This document shows positions 17,800-27,626 of a stretch of 64,000 nt of DNA, in pieces; the stretch's first letter is position 1, and the number at the start of each line of letters is the position of its first letter. A program made the position numbers and the translations under genes. The notes under the pieces were generated by a model that did no database searches, was not told the origin of the DNA, and saw only the letters and a list, made by a program, of their open reading frames with translations. Source of the stretch: Daejeonella rubra (GTDB taxonomy: Bacteria; Bacteroidota; Bacteroidia; Sphingobacteriales; Sphingobacteriaceae); contig NZ_FNHH01000005.1 of NCBI RefSeq assembly GCF_900103545.1, positions 1 to 64,000 of the forward strand, in the 5' to 3' direction.

Positions 17800-19386
17800 C
17801 TATTTTACTAACCAAATTTGATCATTGATATCATCCTTTCCGGAAAATTGAGCATCGATTGCTGCCTTATAATTTACTGAATTACTGGTACGTTCAGAAA
17901 GTGGATATATCCATCTTAAAGCAATTCTACCTGAATTTCCTGTACCTACACCAGTATAAAATGTTGGATAACTTGTTCTCCTCCAGTTAAAATAAGCCTC
18001 CATGCCAGAATTCATGAAGAAAGCGAGGTATTTCTGGGTTAAGATTTTCTCTAAACCGACATTGCCGGCTTCGTATTTAACATTTGCCTGGGCTAAATAA
18101 TCAGTTAGATTAAAATCAATGTTAAACGTTCTTGATTCTATAGCATCTTTACTTCCATTTCGAGAATAGGTCATTGTATTTGCACCATTCTTAATACCAT
18201 AAAAATCCATGGATGCCTTGATCCCATTTTCATACCATTGTGAAGCATTTCCGCTTGTCCAATTTCTGTGGATACCTTCGGCAATATTGAAACACATTTC
18301 AGGATAACCCACCAAAAATGTTGGCTCTCCTACATAGTTGTTATAATATCTTTTTCTGTTTTGAAATGAATATTGCCCGGGAGCAAAATCTGCACCATTA
18401 GAGGTTCCTGCCTTAGAAGACATATCTGCCAAATCCTCCCCCGAACTTGCACCAACATAACTAGTAAAATCAGATGCTAATTTCCCTGCTTTAAGTTGGG
18501 ATCCAGCTGGTTCGCAAGTTACCATAACTCTGGGGTCATTACGTTCTGTTAACCTTTCAATATAGGCTCTTGACATATTTTGCCTGGTAGCATCAAATCC
18601 GAAATTATCTGGATTTGATGGATACTTATTATATTGATTTGATGTAAACTGAAGACTTTCCCCTAAAGAAATCATTAAAGGATATTTAGCAGGATTTGAA
18701 ACAATGGAAGCAAACTTTGTCTTAATACCTAAGTCCGCATCAGCCTCCTTTTTACTCAACTGAATAAGTATTCTTAAGTGGAATGCATTCACAGCCTTTT
18801 GCCATTTTCTTAAATCACCCCCGAAATAAATATCACCTGTAAGTGTTTGATTACCTTTTGTTATCAATGCACTTAAATCAGAATTGGACTCTTCCAGCCA
18901 TTTCAAAATCTGAATATAAACCTGTTTTTGGGTATCATATTTAGGATTCAGGACGGTTATACCCTGCAAACCTTCAGACAAAGGCAAGTCACCTACGCGC
19001 TTAGACATTTGATCATAGAAGAAAGCCTTATAAAATTTAGCTGTTGCGGAATAGGGATTAACCGCATCTAATCCAGCTTTCCTAGCCTCTTCTTCCATCT
19101 TAATCACATTTTTTAAGGTGAAAAAATGATTAGCTACTTCAGACCATTGATATTCATTTGTTGCGTAGTAATTATAATTGGAACAATAAAATTGATTCCA
19201 ACGCATTTCTGCACTAAATGCACGACCAGTATTATTATACATGTCATATTGAACTGACTGAAGCACCAAAGATGCAGGAACGCTTACTGGCCGGTTAGAA
19301 TCTACTTCTAATTCTTCAAAAGATTTTTCACAACCCATGAAGCTTATTATTAGCATTAGAATTAAACTATACTTTAAACTTTTCAT
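17800..19386 (-). CDS. SusD/RagB-like surface lipoprotein (SusD-like_2 type)
   Basis: This 528-residue lipoprotein has the signal MKSLKYSLILMLIISFMGC with Cys19 as the lipidation site. The mature start EKSFEELEVDSNRPVSVP is close in style to the SusD at 2703-4187. It should capture ligand at the cell surface for the SusC encoded 17 bp upstream. Downstream is a terminator and then the phosphonate-type operon on the same strand. The match in subgroup between this pair and the left pair suggests related cargo. Confidence 0.9.
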   Translation of the reverse strand: MKSLKYSLILMLIISFMGCEKSFEELEVDSNRPVSVPASLVLQSVQYDMYNNTGRAFSAEMRWNQFYCSNYNYYATNEYQWSEVANHFFTLKNVIKMEEEARKAGLDAVNPYSATAKFYKAFFYDQMSKRVGDLPLSEGLQGITVLNPKYDTQKQVYIQILKWLEESNSDLSALITKGNQTLTGDIYFGGDLRKWQKAVNAFHLRILIQLSKKEADADLGIKTKFASIVSNPAKYPLMISLGESLQFTSNQYNKYPSNPDNFGFDATRQNMSRAYIERLTERNDPRVMVTCEPAGSQLKAGKLASDFTSYVGASSGEDLADMSSKAGTSNGADFAPGQYSFQNRKRYYNNYVGEPTFLVGYPEMCFNIAEGIHRNWTSGNASQWYENGIKASMDFYGIKNGANTMTYSRNGSKDAIESRTFNIDFNLTDYLAQANVKYEAGNVGLEKILTQKYLAFFMNSGMEAYFNWRRTSYPTFYTGVGTGNSGRIALRWIYPLSERTSNSVNYKAAIDAQFSGKDDINDQIWLVK

Positions 19387-19403
19387 GATATTTTTTTTTA
19401 AAA

Positions 19404-22400
19404 TTAGAATGTGATATTAAGATTTACGCCATATCTTCTTGTGGATGGTGTTTGTAAACCTGAACCTCCATCACCTATGTATTGATTCAAATCGATATCT
19501 TTACTCTCAGCGAAATACAATAGATTTCTTCCAACAAGAGAGACACTAAAAGATTGGACTTTATTATTGAACAGTTTTGTTGGAAAGTTATATCCAACTA
19601 CCACTTCTCTTAGCATTCCAAATGTTCTGTTCATTAAGTTACCTTCATCAGAATTATAGTAACGGCTCACATAATCCTGCACAAATTGTTTTGTAGTATT
19701 TTGTGAGTAGGTCAATTCAGAAAAATTAGTCACTTTGCCATCTACATCATATTTAATAGCAGCACCATTTGCAACCTGAACACCTTCTCCTACAAATGCT
19801 TTTACACCAAGGTAATCCTGATATCTGGCTTCACCCATAGTACCTGTAACGGTACCAATATGGCGTCCACCTCTATAGGTTTGTCTCTGGATATAATTAG
19901 ATATTACACCTCCAAATCTTCCATCAAATTGAAACCCTAAAGAAACATTTTTGTAGGACAATCTGTTGTTTATACCTAAAACAAAATCAGGGTTTATATG
20001 CCCTAAAAATTGACTTACCGGATTATAAATTGGTCGGCCAGATGCATCATTAATAATCTCTCCATTTGGATTTCTCACAAATGCTCTACCATAAAACTTA
20101 TCTAATCGATCGCCTACCTTGAAAAAGGTATTTAAGTTAGTTACACCTGGAAAAATTTCATTCAAAGTTTCCTTAAAAGTTGAGTAATTGGCGGTTACAT
20201 CCCATGACAAACCATTTGATTTTTTGAAGAGCGATGCATTTAACGCAAGTTCAAATCCGGTTTTTTTGGTTTTAATACCATTTACCAATGTAGATGAATA
20301 ACCAGTTGTTGTAGAAATTGGAAGGTTGAAAATACGGGGGCCTTCATCTGATTTAAAATAACTGAAATCTAAACCGATTCTGTTTTTCAGCACTCTAATA
20401 TCACCGCCAAATTCAAACTGAGAAGTACTGCTTGGCTGTAATTCCGGATTGTTCAGAACGTTCGTATATCTTGCCGCAGGTTGGTTATTATACGTAAATG
20501 GAGTACTATAATAAGCAGAATTTTGGTACGTCGGACCATCATATGGCGAATAATACTGATCACCATAACCCACAGGATAGCTATCTGCAGGTGTAGTTCC
20601 TATTGTGGATTGGGTTAGTCCGTCTTTAACATTTGCAAAAGATCCTCTCAACTTAAAGAATGAGATAAAAGAAGGCAATTTTACATAGTCAGAAACCACA
20701 GTAGATAAAGCTACCGAAGGATAGAAAAATGTATTATTACCTTTTGGCAGGGTTGACAATTTATCCACTCTACCAGTAGTGGAAACTGTTAACCAATCCT
20801 TATAAGTAAAATCTGCAGAGTAATATGCAGAAATCACTCTCATATTTGAATTAAAATTGTAGATTTTTACAGGGTTTGCTGAATTAGAAAAATTGTACAA
20901 TCCCGGAACATTTAAGTAATCTGTAGTTCCAAATTGAGAATTATAATTAAATGTCCGAATATTTGCTCCCGTCCAGATTTTCGCATTCAAATCTTTTACA
21001 AGATCCTTATCAAAGCGTACTAACAGGTCTGTATTGTTTTCAAATAAACTACGTCTATCTTCTCTATAGTCACCTCTTCTTTCGTCTCTGCCATATGATC
21101 CAGCACTGTATGGCATTTTCTCATTTCTCATTAAATCCCAGGTAGTTACCTGCGTACGTAACATTAAATCTAAAAATGGAGTAAATTTATAGGTCATTGC
21201 AGCCTGGCCAATCACATCTGATTTATTATGCCCTCTTAACCATTCATAGCTCATAAAATAAGGATTGTTATATCGCTGATATTCAGCATAGATCTGCTGA
21301 ATTCCTTCCTTACCTTCCTGCCAGTAATTTCTCATGTCATCAACATCCCAGTCAGCTCCTGCCCATAAGGTCATGTTATAAATAATAGAGTTTGGACCAT
21401 AATTGACATCCGGAATATTTGGAGTATACTGACGATTGTATTGTAAACTACTTTCAAATTTTAATTTGTCTGAAAACGAATAATCAGTTGTAATATTAAA
21501 ATTTGTCATATTTAATTTTGTATTTGGAACAATACCTTTTTGGTAAATATGAGAGCCTGAAAATCTCAGATTATATTTATCTCCACTGGAAGAAATAGAG
21601 ATGTTGTTCGTAGAAAGAATTCCCGGATCTAAAAATCTTTTAAGATTATCTTTTCCTCTTGCCAACCAGGGTGTTCCTTGTCTAACTCCGGTAACAGGAT
21701 CTACAGGTGAGTCATACTGAGGAATTAATTGACCGTCAAATTTCGGGCCCCAACCACCATCATAATCACCATCATTTAAACCACCACCACGGCCATCACC
21801 GAAGGCATATTTACCATGATCACCAGGACCATACTCATCCTGAGTTTTAGGAATTGCATAAAATCCATTATCCATCATATTTGATGAATTAAAATCTACC
21901 TGGAATCCTCGTTTATCTTTTGAGCCTCGTTTGGTTGTAATTAAAATAGCTCCATTTTTTCCTCTGGAACCATATAACGCGGCCGCTGAGGCGCCTTTTA
22001 ATACAGAATAACTTTCAATATCATCAGCACTCACATTCCATGTGTCAGAATTAATTGGTACCCCATCCACAACAAACAAAACGTCCCGATTTCCTCTGAG
22101 AGAAATATTTGGTCGTCTAAGTAATTCAGGCTGAGTTCCAATTGTCAAACCCGCTACCTTGCCTACCAATGCATTAACAGCATTCGGCTCTCTTGCCTTT
22201 ACTAAAGAAGCACCATCCACTGTTTGAATAGCCACGCCCAGGCGCCGGATATCTTTCTTAATACCTAAGGCGGTAACCACCACTTCATTTAAGACAGTAG
22301 CATCTTCGATTAATAAAATTTCATAATTTGACCTTCCATCAATGGTAATTTCTTGTGTCAAAAACCCGATGTAAGAAAAAAGCAATATTCCTTGCTTTAG

Positions 22401-22625
22401 GTCAGACCTAAGTGTAAAAGAGCCATCAGCACTAGTAACAACACCTGTGGAAGACCCTTTAATTTTCACACTTACCCCAGGCAGACTTTGTTTATTTGAA
22501 TCTCTGACAATTCCTTTTAGTTGATTTTGTGCAAAAACACCAGATTGGCCACAAAAAATTAAAATCAATGCCAGAAGAATGAATTTTTTAAAAAAAATCA
22601 TTGAGTTCTGTTTCGTTTTCATCAT
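19404..22625 (-). CDS. SusC/RagA-family TonB-linked outer-membrane transporter
   Basis: This 1073-residue protein has a signal peptide (ending VFAQ, about residue 33) and a carboxypeptidase-like regulatory domain (LKGIVRDSNKQSLPGVSVKI). The plug carries NEVVVTALGIKKDIRRLG and SVLKGASAAALYGSRG, and the barrel ends VNLNITF. It starts with two adjacent ATG codons; the first is used here. It shares the NEVVVTALGIK signature with the SusC at 4218-7388. It is divergent from the phosphoesterase gene at 22895, with a 269-bp common promoter region, so both are likely controlled together. Confidence 0.93.
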   Translation of the reverse strand: MMKTKQNSMIFFKKFILLALILIFCGQSGVFAQNQLKGIVRDSNKQSLPGVSVKIKGSSTGVVTSADGSFTLRSDLKQGILLFSYIGFLTQEITIDGRSNYEILLIEDATVLNEVVVTALGIKKDIRRLGVAIQTVDGASLVKAREPNAVNALVGKVAGLTIGTQPELLRRPNISLRGNRDVLFVVDGVPINSDTWNVSADDIESYSVLKGASAAALYGSRGKNGAILITTKRGSKDKRGFQVDFNSSNMMDNGFYAIPKTQDEYGPGDHGKYAFGDGRGGGLNDGDYDGGWGPKFDGQLIPQYDSPVDPVTGVRQGTPWLARGKDNLKRFLDPGILSTNNISISSSGDKYNLRFSGSHIYQKGIVPNTKLNMTNFNITTDYSFSDKLKFESSLQYNRQYTPNIPDVNYGPNSIIYNMTLWAGADWDVDDMRNYWQEGKEGIQQIYAEYQRYNNPYFMSYEWLRGHNKSDVIGQAAMTYKFTPFLDLMLRTQVTTWDLMRNEKMPYSAGSYGRDERRGDYREDRRSLFENNTDLLVRFDKDLVKDLNAKIWTGANIRTFNYNSQFGTTDYLNVPGLYNFSNSANPVKIYNFNSNMRVISAYYSADFTYKDWLTVSTTGRVDKLSTLPKGNNTFFYPSVALSTVVSDYVKLPSFISFFKLRGSFANVKDGLTQSTIGTTPADSYPVGYGDQYYSPYDGPTYQNSAYYSTPFTYNNQPAARYTNVLNNPELQPSSTSQFEFGGDIRVLKNRIGLDFSYFKSDEGPRIFNLPISTTTGYSSTLVNGIKTKKTGFELALNASLFKKSNGLSWDVTANYSTFKETLNEIFPGVTNLNTFFKVGDRLDKFYGRAFVRNPNGEIINDASGRPIYNPVSQFLGHINPDFVLGINNRLSYKNVSLGFQFDGRFGGVISNYIQRQTYRGGRHIGTVTGTMGEARYQDYLGVKAFVGEGVQVANGAAIKYDVDGKVTNFSELTYSQNTTKQFVQDYVSRYYNSDEGNLMNRTFGMLREVVVGYNFPTKLFNNKVQSFSVSLVGRNLLYFAESKDIDLNQYIGDGGSGLQTPSTRRYGVNLNITF

Positions 22626-22894
22626 TTATTAGTTAGGATTAGTTGAGGACAAAGTTTGTACGACAACATAATTTTTTGATTAACTAAACATTTTATTTTA
22701 ATGAATAAAAGACTTCAGAAAAATTTTCTTAGAACTTTATTTAAACTTTATTTTAATAAATGAATAACATTTTCTTGACGCTGAATTAATTTACGAAACA
22801 GTTAAAAACCAGGATTCTAAATGTTCATAATTACTTAACAGCTTAGATATATCCACTTTAATTTAGATTACTACCTCTGTTAAAAATTTAACAA
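22626..22894. promoter_or_regulatory. Divergent intergenic region between SusC and phosphoesterase genes
   Basis: This AT-rich 269-bp spacer separates two genes transcribed outward. It must hold both promoters and any shared operator. A weak match to the Bacteroidota -7 box (TACCTCTG against TAnnTTTG) lies shortly before the plus-strand gene, and CAAAGTTT near 22651 is a one-mismatch candidate on the minus strand. No convincing -33 element pairs with either one. Confidence 0.4.
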
Positions 22895-25603
22895 ATGAAA
22901 AATTATCAATTTGGCTTTTTGTTTTTAATACTGATTTACTTCAGTGTTATTTCCGAGTTAAAATCTCAAGAGCAGGCAGATCATTACATTTCAGTTCCGG
23001 GTTATAAAGAATATGCCTCAATAAGCCCTGGCAAAAAATCAGTATTGCCAAGTGGCAGGTATGTAAGTCCGGCCGGACAAACAATCCAAATTACTCATGA
23101 TCCTTTTGGCCTTAGAATTTCTCCTGACGGGAAAACTGGAATCACTTTACATAATGGAGTGATCAGTATTATTTCCTTATCGGATATGCATTCAACACGT
23201 ATTCCGGATTATGAAAATAAATTTGAAGCCCCTTTAAAGAAGGGCTCATTTTTAGGTTTAGCTTTTCATCCTGAATTAAACCATGTTTATCTAAGCGGGG
23301 GTGACGAAGGAACCGTTATAGTTTATGATTATAAAAATTTGAAAATTCTGGACAAAATTAATTTGAACGGGGTATTTGAGAATACTATTTATGAAGATAG
23401 TTTTACAAGTGATTTAGTTTACAATCCCGGGAAAGAGGAGTTATTAGTCTTAGACCGGGGAAATTTTAGATTGGTTAGAATAAATTTAAAAAGCAAGGCA
23501 ATTACAGCATCCATCCCAACGGGAAGACAACCGTTTGGATTAGCCCTTTCACCCGATTTTAAAACGGCATTGGTAGCCAATGTAGGTATGTATTCTTATC
23601 CTTTAGTAGGTGGAACAAACCTGGAAAATATAAATCAGCAAATGATCAATTGGCATCCTTTCCCAAATAACTCAAAAGAATCAATCGAAGGAACAACAAT
23701 TGACGGAAAGAAAATTCCCGGTTTGGGAGATCCGAATTCAGATGAGTCGATGAGCGTATTTGTTATAGATTTAACAAAGAACAAAACTGTTAAAAAACTT
23801 AAAACAGGATACTTACTAGGAGAATGGATCGATGACATTGAGGTTGTAGGAGGATCAAGTCCGAACTCCATTGCAATAGGAAAGAAATACGCCTATGTAA
23901 GTAATGCCAGCAATGATAATATTTCGGTCATCGATTATAAAAATGGAAAAATAGTAAAACATATTGCAATAAAAATTGATACGAGCCTTGATAAATATCG
24001 TGGTTTGGTGCCCTTTGGTTTGACCTTAAGCAAAGATCAGAATACACTATATGTTTCCTTATTAGGGTTCAATGCAGTTGCCGTTATTGATACTCATTCA
24101 GGGATAACCAAAGGATTAATTCCAACAGGCTGGGGCCCCACAAGAGTTGAACTTTCTGCCGATGAATCAGATATATATATCATTTCCTGCAGAGGTTATG
24201 GTGCAGGCCCTAATGGAGGACAAAATTTCATAAAGCCACCACAAGGCACGTACATTGGAGATATTCAATTAGGCACTTTCCAAAAGGTAAAGAATCCGAA
24301 CGAAGAAGACTTGAAAACATATACCAGGGAGGTTATTGACAACACATATATCAAAGTAAAAAACATAAATACCAGCGCCTTGCCTACGACACCAGGAAGC
24401 TCAGTATCTCCAATCAAACACATTGTATACATAACCAAGGAAAACAGAACCTTTGATGAGGTTTTAAGTCAGGTTAAAAATGTAAGAGGAGACACCAGTT
24501 TAGCCAGGTACGGTAATAATGTTTTAGTTAAGCTAGATAGCATAAACTACAAACGTGTTAACATCAGCCCAAACCATATTAAAGTTGCGAGTCAATTTGC
24601 TGTGAGCGATAACTTTTATTGCGATAGTGATGCTTCAATTCATGGCCACCATTGGATGTTGGGTGTTATTCCGAATGAATGGGTAGAAACTAATTCCAGT
24701 GTAAGCAAAACTGCCAAATTATTTTCATCCGCCCCAGGAAGGAGATTCCCTGGGTCTACAGGAAGTATGGATCCGGAAGATTATGCAGAAATAGGTGGTT
24801 TATGGGAAGCATTAGAAAGAAAAAATATATCATATTATAACTTCGGACAAGCAAATGAAACTGCACATGTTCGGGAAATTAGCACAGACACCCTTACTGG
24901 TGCAGCACATATTGTGATGGTTCCAATGCAAAAAGCCTTGTGGAGCAAGACTTCACATAATTTTGCCGGATATAACACAAATATCCCGGATCAATTTAGG
25001 GTAAAGCAATTCGAAGAGGAATTCACTAATATGTGGCTAAATGGGAAAGATACATTGCCTCAACTCATTACTATGATGTTACCTAACGATCATGGTGCAG
25101 GTATCAGACCAAAAGATGGTTATCCATACCCACAATCATTTATGGCCGATAATGATTTAGCCCTTGGCAGAACATTGCAATTTTTAAGTCAAACACCTTA
25201 TTGGAAAGATATGCTGGTAATTGTGACTGAGGATGATCCACAAGGTGGTGTTGATCATATAGATGCCCACAGGAGTATTTTGATGATGGCTGGTCCATAT
25301 GTAAAACGAAATTTTGTTTCAAAAACTCATGCAAATTTTGGGTCAGTCTTAAAAGTCATTTATAATATATTGGGGGTTCCATATGTTAATCAATATGATA
25401 TTACTGCAAGCTTATTAGATGATTTTTTCACTACAGAACCAAATTTAGAGACTTATAAATTTGAATTTCCTGACAAAGTCATTTTTGACTGGGATAAGGC
25501 AATGGAAAAATATAACTATAAGATTGATTGGAGAAAAGTAAGTCAGGGTCCGGCAATGGATAATGAAAAAGAACAAAGGGAAAATCATTATAAAGGAAAT
25601 TAA
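22895..25603 (+). CDS. Secreted bifunctional YncE-type beta-propeller / phosphoesterase
   Basis: This 902-residue protein has a signal peptide (about 1-24) and a beta-propeller with YVTN-like repeats (for example YAYVSNASNDNISVIDYKNG, about residues 330-350). A C-terminal alkaline-phosphatase-superfamily phosphoesterase carries KENRTFDE (about 515), SIHGHHWMLG (about 583) and GGVDHIDAHRS (about 785). These align with KENRTYDQ, SADGHNWSLG and GPDHVDAHRS of the protein at 238-2676, so the two are paralogues of one architecture. It should work outside the cytoplasm. It is transcribed away from a SusC/SusD pair of the same subgroup as the left pair, which strengthens a functional link between this enzyme type and that importer type. 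Confidence 0.85.
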   Translation: MKNYQFGFLFLILIYFSVISELKSQEQADHYISVPGYKEYASISPGKKSVLPSGRYVSPAGQTIQITHDPFGLRISPDGKTGITLHNGVISIISLSDMHSTRIPDYENKFEAPLKKGSFLGLAFHPELNHVYLSGGDEGTVIVYDYKNLKILDKINLNGVFENTIYEDSFTSDLVYNPGKEELLVLDRGNFRLVRINLKSKAITASIPTGRQPFGLALSPDFKTALVANVGMYSYPLVGGTNLENINQQMINWHPFPNNSKESIEGTTIDGKKIPGLGDPNSDESMSVFVIDLTKNKTVKKLKTGYLLGEWIDDIEVVGGSSPNSIAIGKKYAYVSNASNDNISVIDYKNGKIVKHIAIKIDTSLDKYRGLVPFGLTLSKDQNTLYVSLLGFNAVAVIDTHSGITKGLIPTGWGPTRVELSADESDIYIISCRGYGAGPNGGQNFIKPPQGTYIGDIQLGTFQKVKNPNEEDLKTYTREVIDNTYIKVKNINTSALPTTPGSSVSPIKHIVYITKENRTFDEVLSQVKNVRGDTSLARYGNNVLVKLDSINYKRVNISPNHIKVASQFAVSDNFYCDSDASIHGHHWMLGVIPNEWVETNSSVSKTAKLFSSAPGRRFPGSTGSMDPEDYAEIGGLWEALERKNISYYNFGQANETAHVREISTDTLTGAAHIVMVPMQKALWSKTSHNFAGYNTNIPDQFRVKQFEEEFTNMWLNGKDTLPQLITMMLPNDHGAGIRPKDGYPYPQSFMADNDLALGRTLQFLSQTPYWKDMLVIVTEDDPQGGVDHIDAHRSILMMAGPYVKRNFVSKTHANFGSVLKVIYNILGVPYVNQYDITASLLDDFFTTEPNLETYKFEFPDKVIFDWDKAMEKYNYKIDWRKVSQGPAMDNEKEQRENHYKGN

Positions 25604-26076
25604 TTGTAATAAAAAAGGAGATCTGGGATCAGGTTCAAATTTGTGTACTAAGCATATTTCCAGCCTAAAGAGAAAAGAATGACTATAAATGCTTCTGATA
25701 TTAGTTAACATTTCCGAAATTATTCCGGAGGGGTCAAAGAGTCTTTTGCATTGGACGATTAGAGCTGATGCTGCTTAACTCAAAACAGGGAGAATTTTGA
25801 GGAAGATCCCTCCTTCGTCGGGATTGACATACCGGCGGGGAATGCAGCTTTGTTGGCATTATCTCTGTCTTGATGCTATTCCAAAATCATCATCTTCAAT
25901 TTTTCGATTTCTATCCCAAAACCCATTTCTAATTACAACTGAACGTAAAATGTCTATACACCAAACGAATCTAAGACGTACCTAAGCCCTCTCTTTTAGC
26001 TTTATTTTTTCTGTTTTTAATTTAAGTTCTTGATAAACAGTGTACTTATTCTTAAATTCAATCAGGAATTAAGAAA
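25604..26076. other. Intergenic region with a fragment of a dispersed-repeat-like sequence
   Basis: No convincing gene was found in this 470-bp gap. On the minus strand at 25802-25830 it contains ATCCCGACGAAGGAGGGATC-like sequence (here ATGTCAATCCCGACGAAGGA followed by GGGATCTTC). This resembles a short intergenic repeat I recall as common in Bacteroidota genomes. Its function is unknown. Confidence 0.4.
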
Positions 26077-26595
26077 ATGGCTATTCATACCTCAGCACTT
26101 TTTCAAGGCTTCAGTGGAAGCATAAACCGCCAGTTGCTATTCAGGCAATGCGGGGGGAAGACTGTTGTTTCTAAATTTCCGGACAGAAGTGCTGTGATTT
26201 ATTCAGAAAAGCAGAAACAGGAGCGGAGACGTTTTGCAGATGCAGTTTCTTTTGCACGGGTGGTTATAGCAGATCAGGGTTTAAAACAGGCTTACAGCAT
26301 CAAAGCTGCTGTACTGGGATTCCGTTCCGCCTGGAATGTAGCTATTGCAGAGTATATGAGTGATCAGCCGTTAAAGGTCAAAAAGAAGAAAATCCCCTTT
26401 GATAAATCGCAGATAAACTATCCGGCAGATAGTAAACTACAAATAAAATTATTTAAAACGATAGAAGAGGAACCTCCGGTTCTGGTTAAGGTATCGCGCC
26501 GAAAGAACAGAGGCAGGAATATTGCAAAATACCGGTGGGATAGAGCCGGGTTTGATTGGGATCGGTGGACAGCACAAACTGTAGGTTCGCCCTGA
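26077..26595 (+). CDS. Conserved hypothetical basic protein
   Basis: This 172-residue protein has no signal peptide or membrane segment. It is rich in Lys and Arg, especially KVKKKKIP (about 101-108) and VSRRKNRGRN (about 145-155). The N-terminal part, with GSINRQLLFRQ and GKTVVSKFPDRS, resembles a family of uncharacterised Bacteroidota proteins I have a vague memory of. The basic character suggests nucleic-acid or protein binding but no fold can be named. It stands alone between two large gap regions, and its sequence looks somewhat richer in G+C than its surroundings, which may indicate separate origin. Confidence 0.6.
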   Translation: MAIHTSALFQGFSGSINRQLLFRQCGGKTVVSKFPDRSAVIYSEKQKQERRRFADAVSFARVVIADQGLKQAYSIKAAVLGFRSAWNVAIAEYMSDQPLKVKKKKIPFDKSQINYPADSKLQIKLFKTIEEEPPVLVKVSRRKNRGRNIAKYRWDRAGFDWDRWTAQTVGSP

Positions 26596-27574
26596 CCAGC
26601 TTAAAATAATCAGAAACGCCCTCAGGAATGATCAGGCTTAATAAGGGCATGGAATAAATCATGTATGAAGATTTTTTTTACCCTAAATGCAAGCTTTTTC
26701 TCGTAAGCCCCACAAATTTGAACCTGAGTCAATGACTATTGCTACAGATGTATCAAGCTGATCGGATAGTTGTTCTTCAAATAAGTATGTAAGAAACTGC
26801 GACATCCGGCATCATTAATTTCGTTATAGTAAATAACTAATTTGATTATTATAAAAGTTTGTAAATGAGCTAATTAACTTGTATATATCAATTATTTTTC
26901 CTGCTTTTATATCATTGCACTTAGGCAGTAGACTAGTTGAAAGCTGTTGAAGATTATCATCTACCTAAGTCTCACAATTGTTCAAGTCGAAGGTTTTACT
27001 ATCCACTTCAATTGTAAAAATAATACCGTGCGAAAGAGATTCTGTTGATTCCAAATACAGCTATTTTTTCTAATTAAGAAAATAGGTAACAATAGCCGGG
27101 TGTACTAGCTTATACACAATTAGTCTCTTTCGTATGGTTTTATTTGTTATTCCTCACTGATTAAGTTTTGGATTCCTCTCCAAACTTGAATTTTCTTTCT
27201 CAATGTCTTTTTTCTTGAAAATACATCATTAAAGTTTGATCTGTATTTATTGCCTTGGAGTCTTAAAAACTAGGAATTAGTCCTTAATCCAAAAAATATT
27301 AGCAATACTTTTTTGTTAAGTGAAAATTATTTTCTACACTTGAATTGTATTTCGAGCCAGTCGTCAATTGACAATGGCACCAACCGAGTGAAGACACCAC
27401 GGTGGTAAAAATAATACGGACTGTCTAGTCAAATGTGTATTTGCCGAAATGATATGAGTGCCTAAAATAATGACCCAACTGCCTTCCTGGCCTTTGAATA
27501 TTAAACCATAAGCTTCATCGACAGATTCTTGATGTCTTTTAACAAGGTGTCCTTACGCCCACTGGTAACAATTA
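26596..27574. other. Gene-poor kilobase, possibly decayed coding DNA
   Basis: No intact gene was found. On the minus strand around 27365-27560, fragments in different frames look protein-like, for example GRKDTLLKDIKNLSMKLMV ending in a stop and YYFYHRGVFTRLVPLSIDDW. They lack starts and are split by stops and frame changes. This could be an eroded gene or chance. Nothing stronger was seen in 26596-27360. Confidence 0.35.
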
Positions 27575-27612
27575 AGCCCATTATCTCAGAAAAAAATCTG
27601 AAATAATGGGCT
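27575..27612 (-). terminator. Long hairpin downstream of the metallophosphoesterase lipoprotein gene
   Basis: The arms AGCCCATTATCTCAGA and TCTGAAATAATGGGCT pair over 16 positions with one mismatch around an A6 loop. It lies 14 bp past the stop codon of the minus-strand gene. There is little T-run after the stem, so it may be an mRNA 3'-end stabiliser as much as a terminator. Confidence 0.55.
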
Positions 27613-27626
27613 GTAATCAAATCCTT

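Noticed and set aside
25797..25985. 62-residue plus-strand open frame
   Set aside because: It runs through the dispersed-repeat-like fragment and lacks protein-like features.
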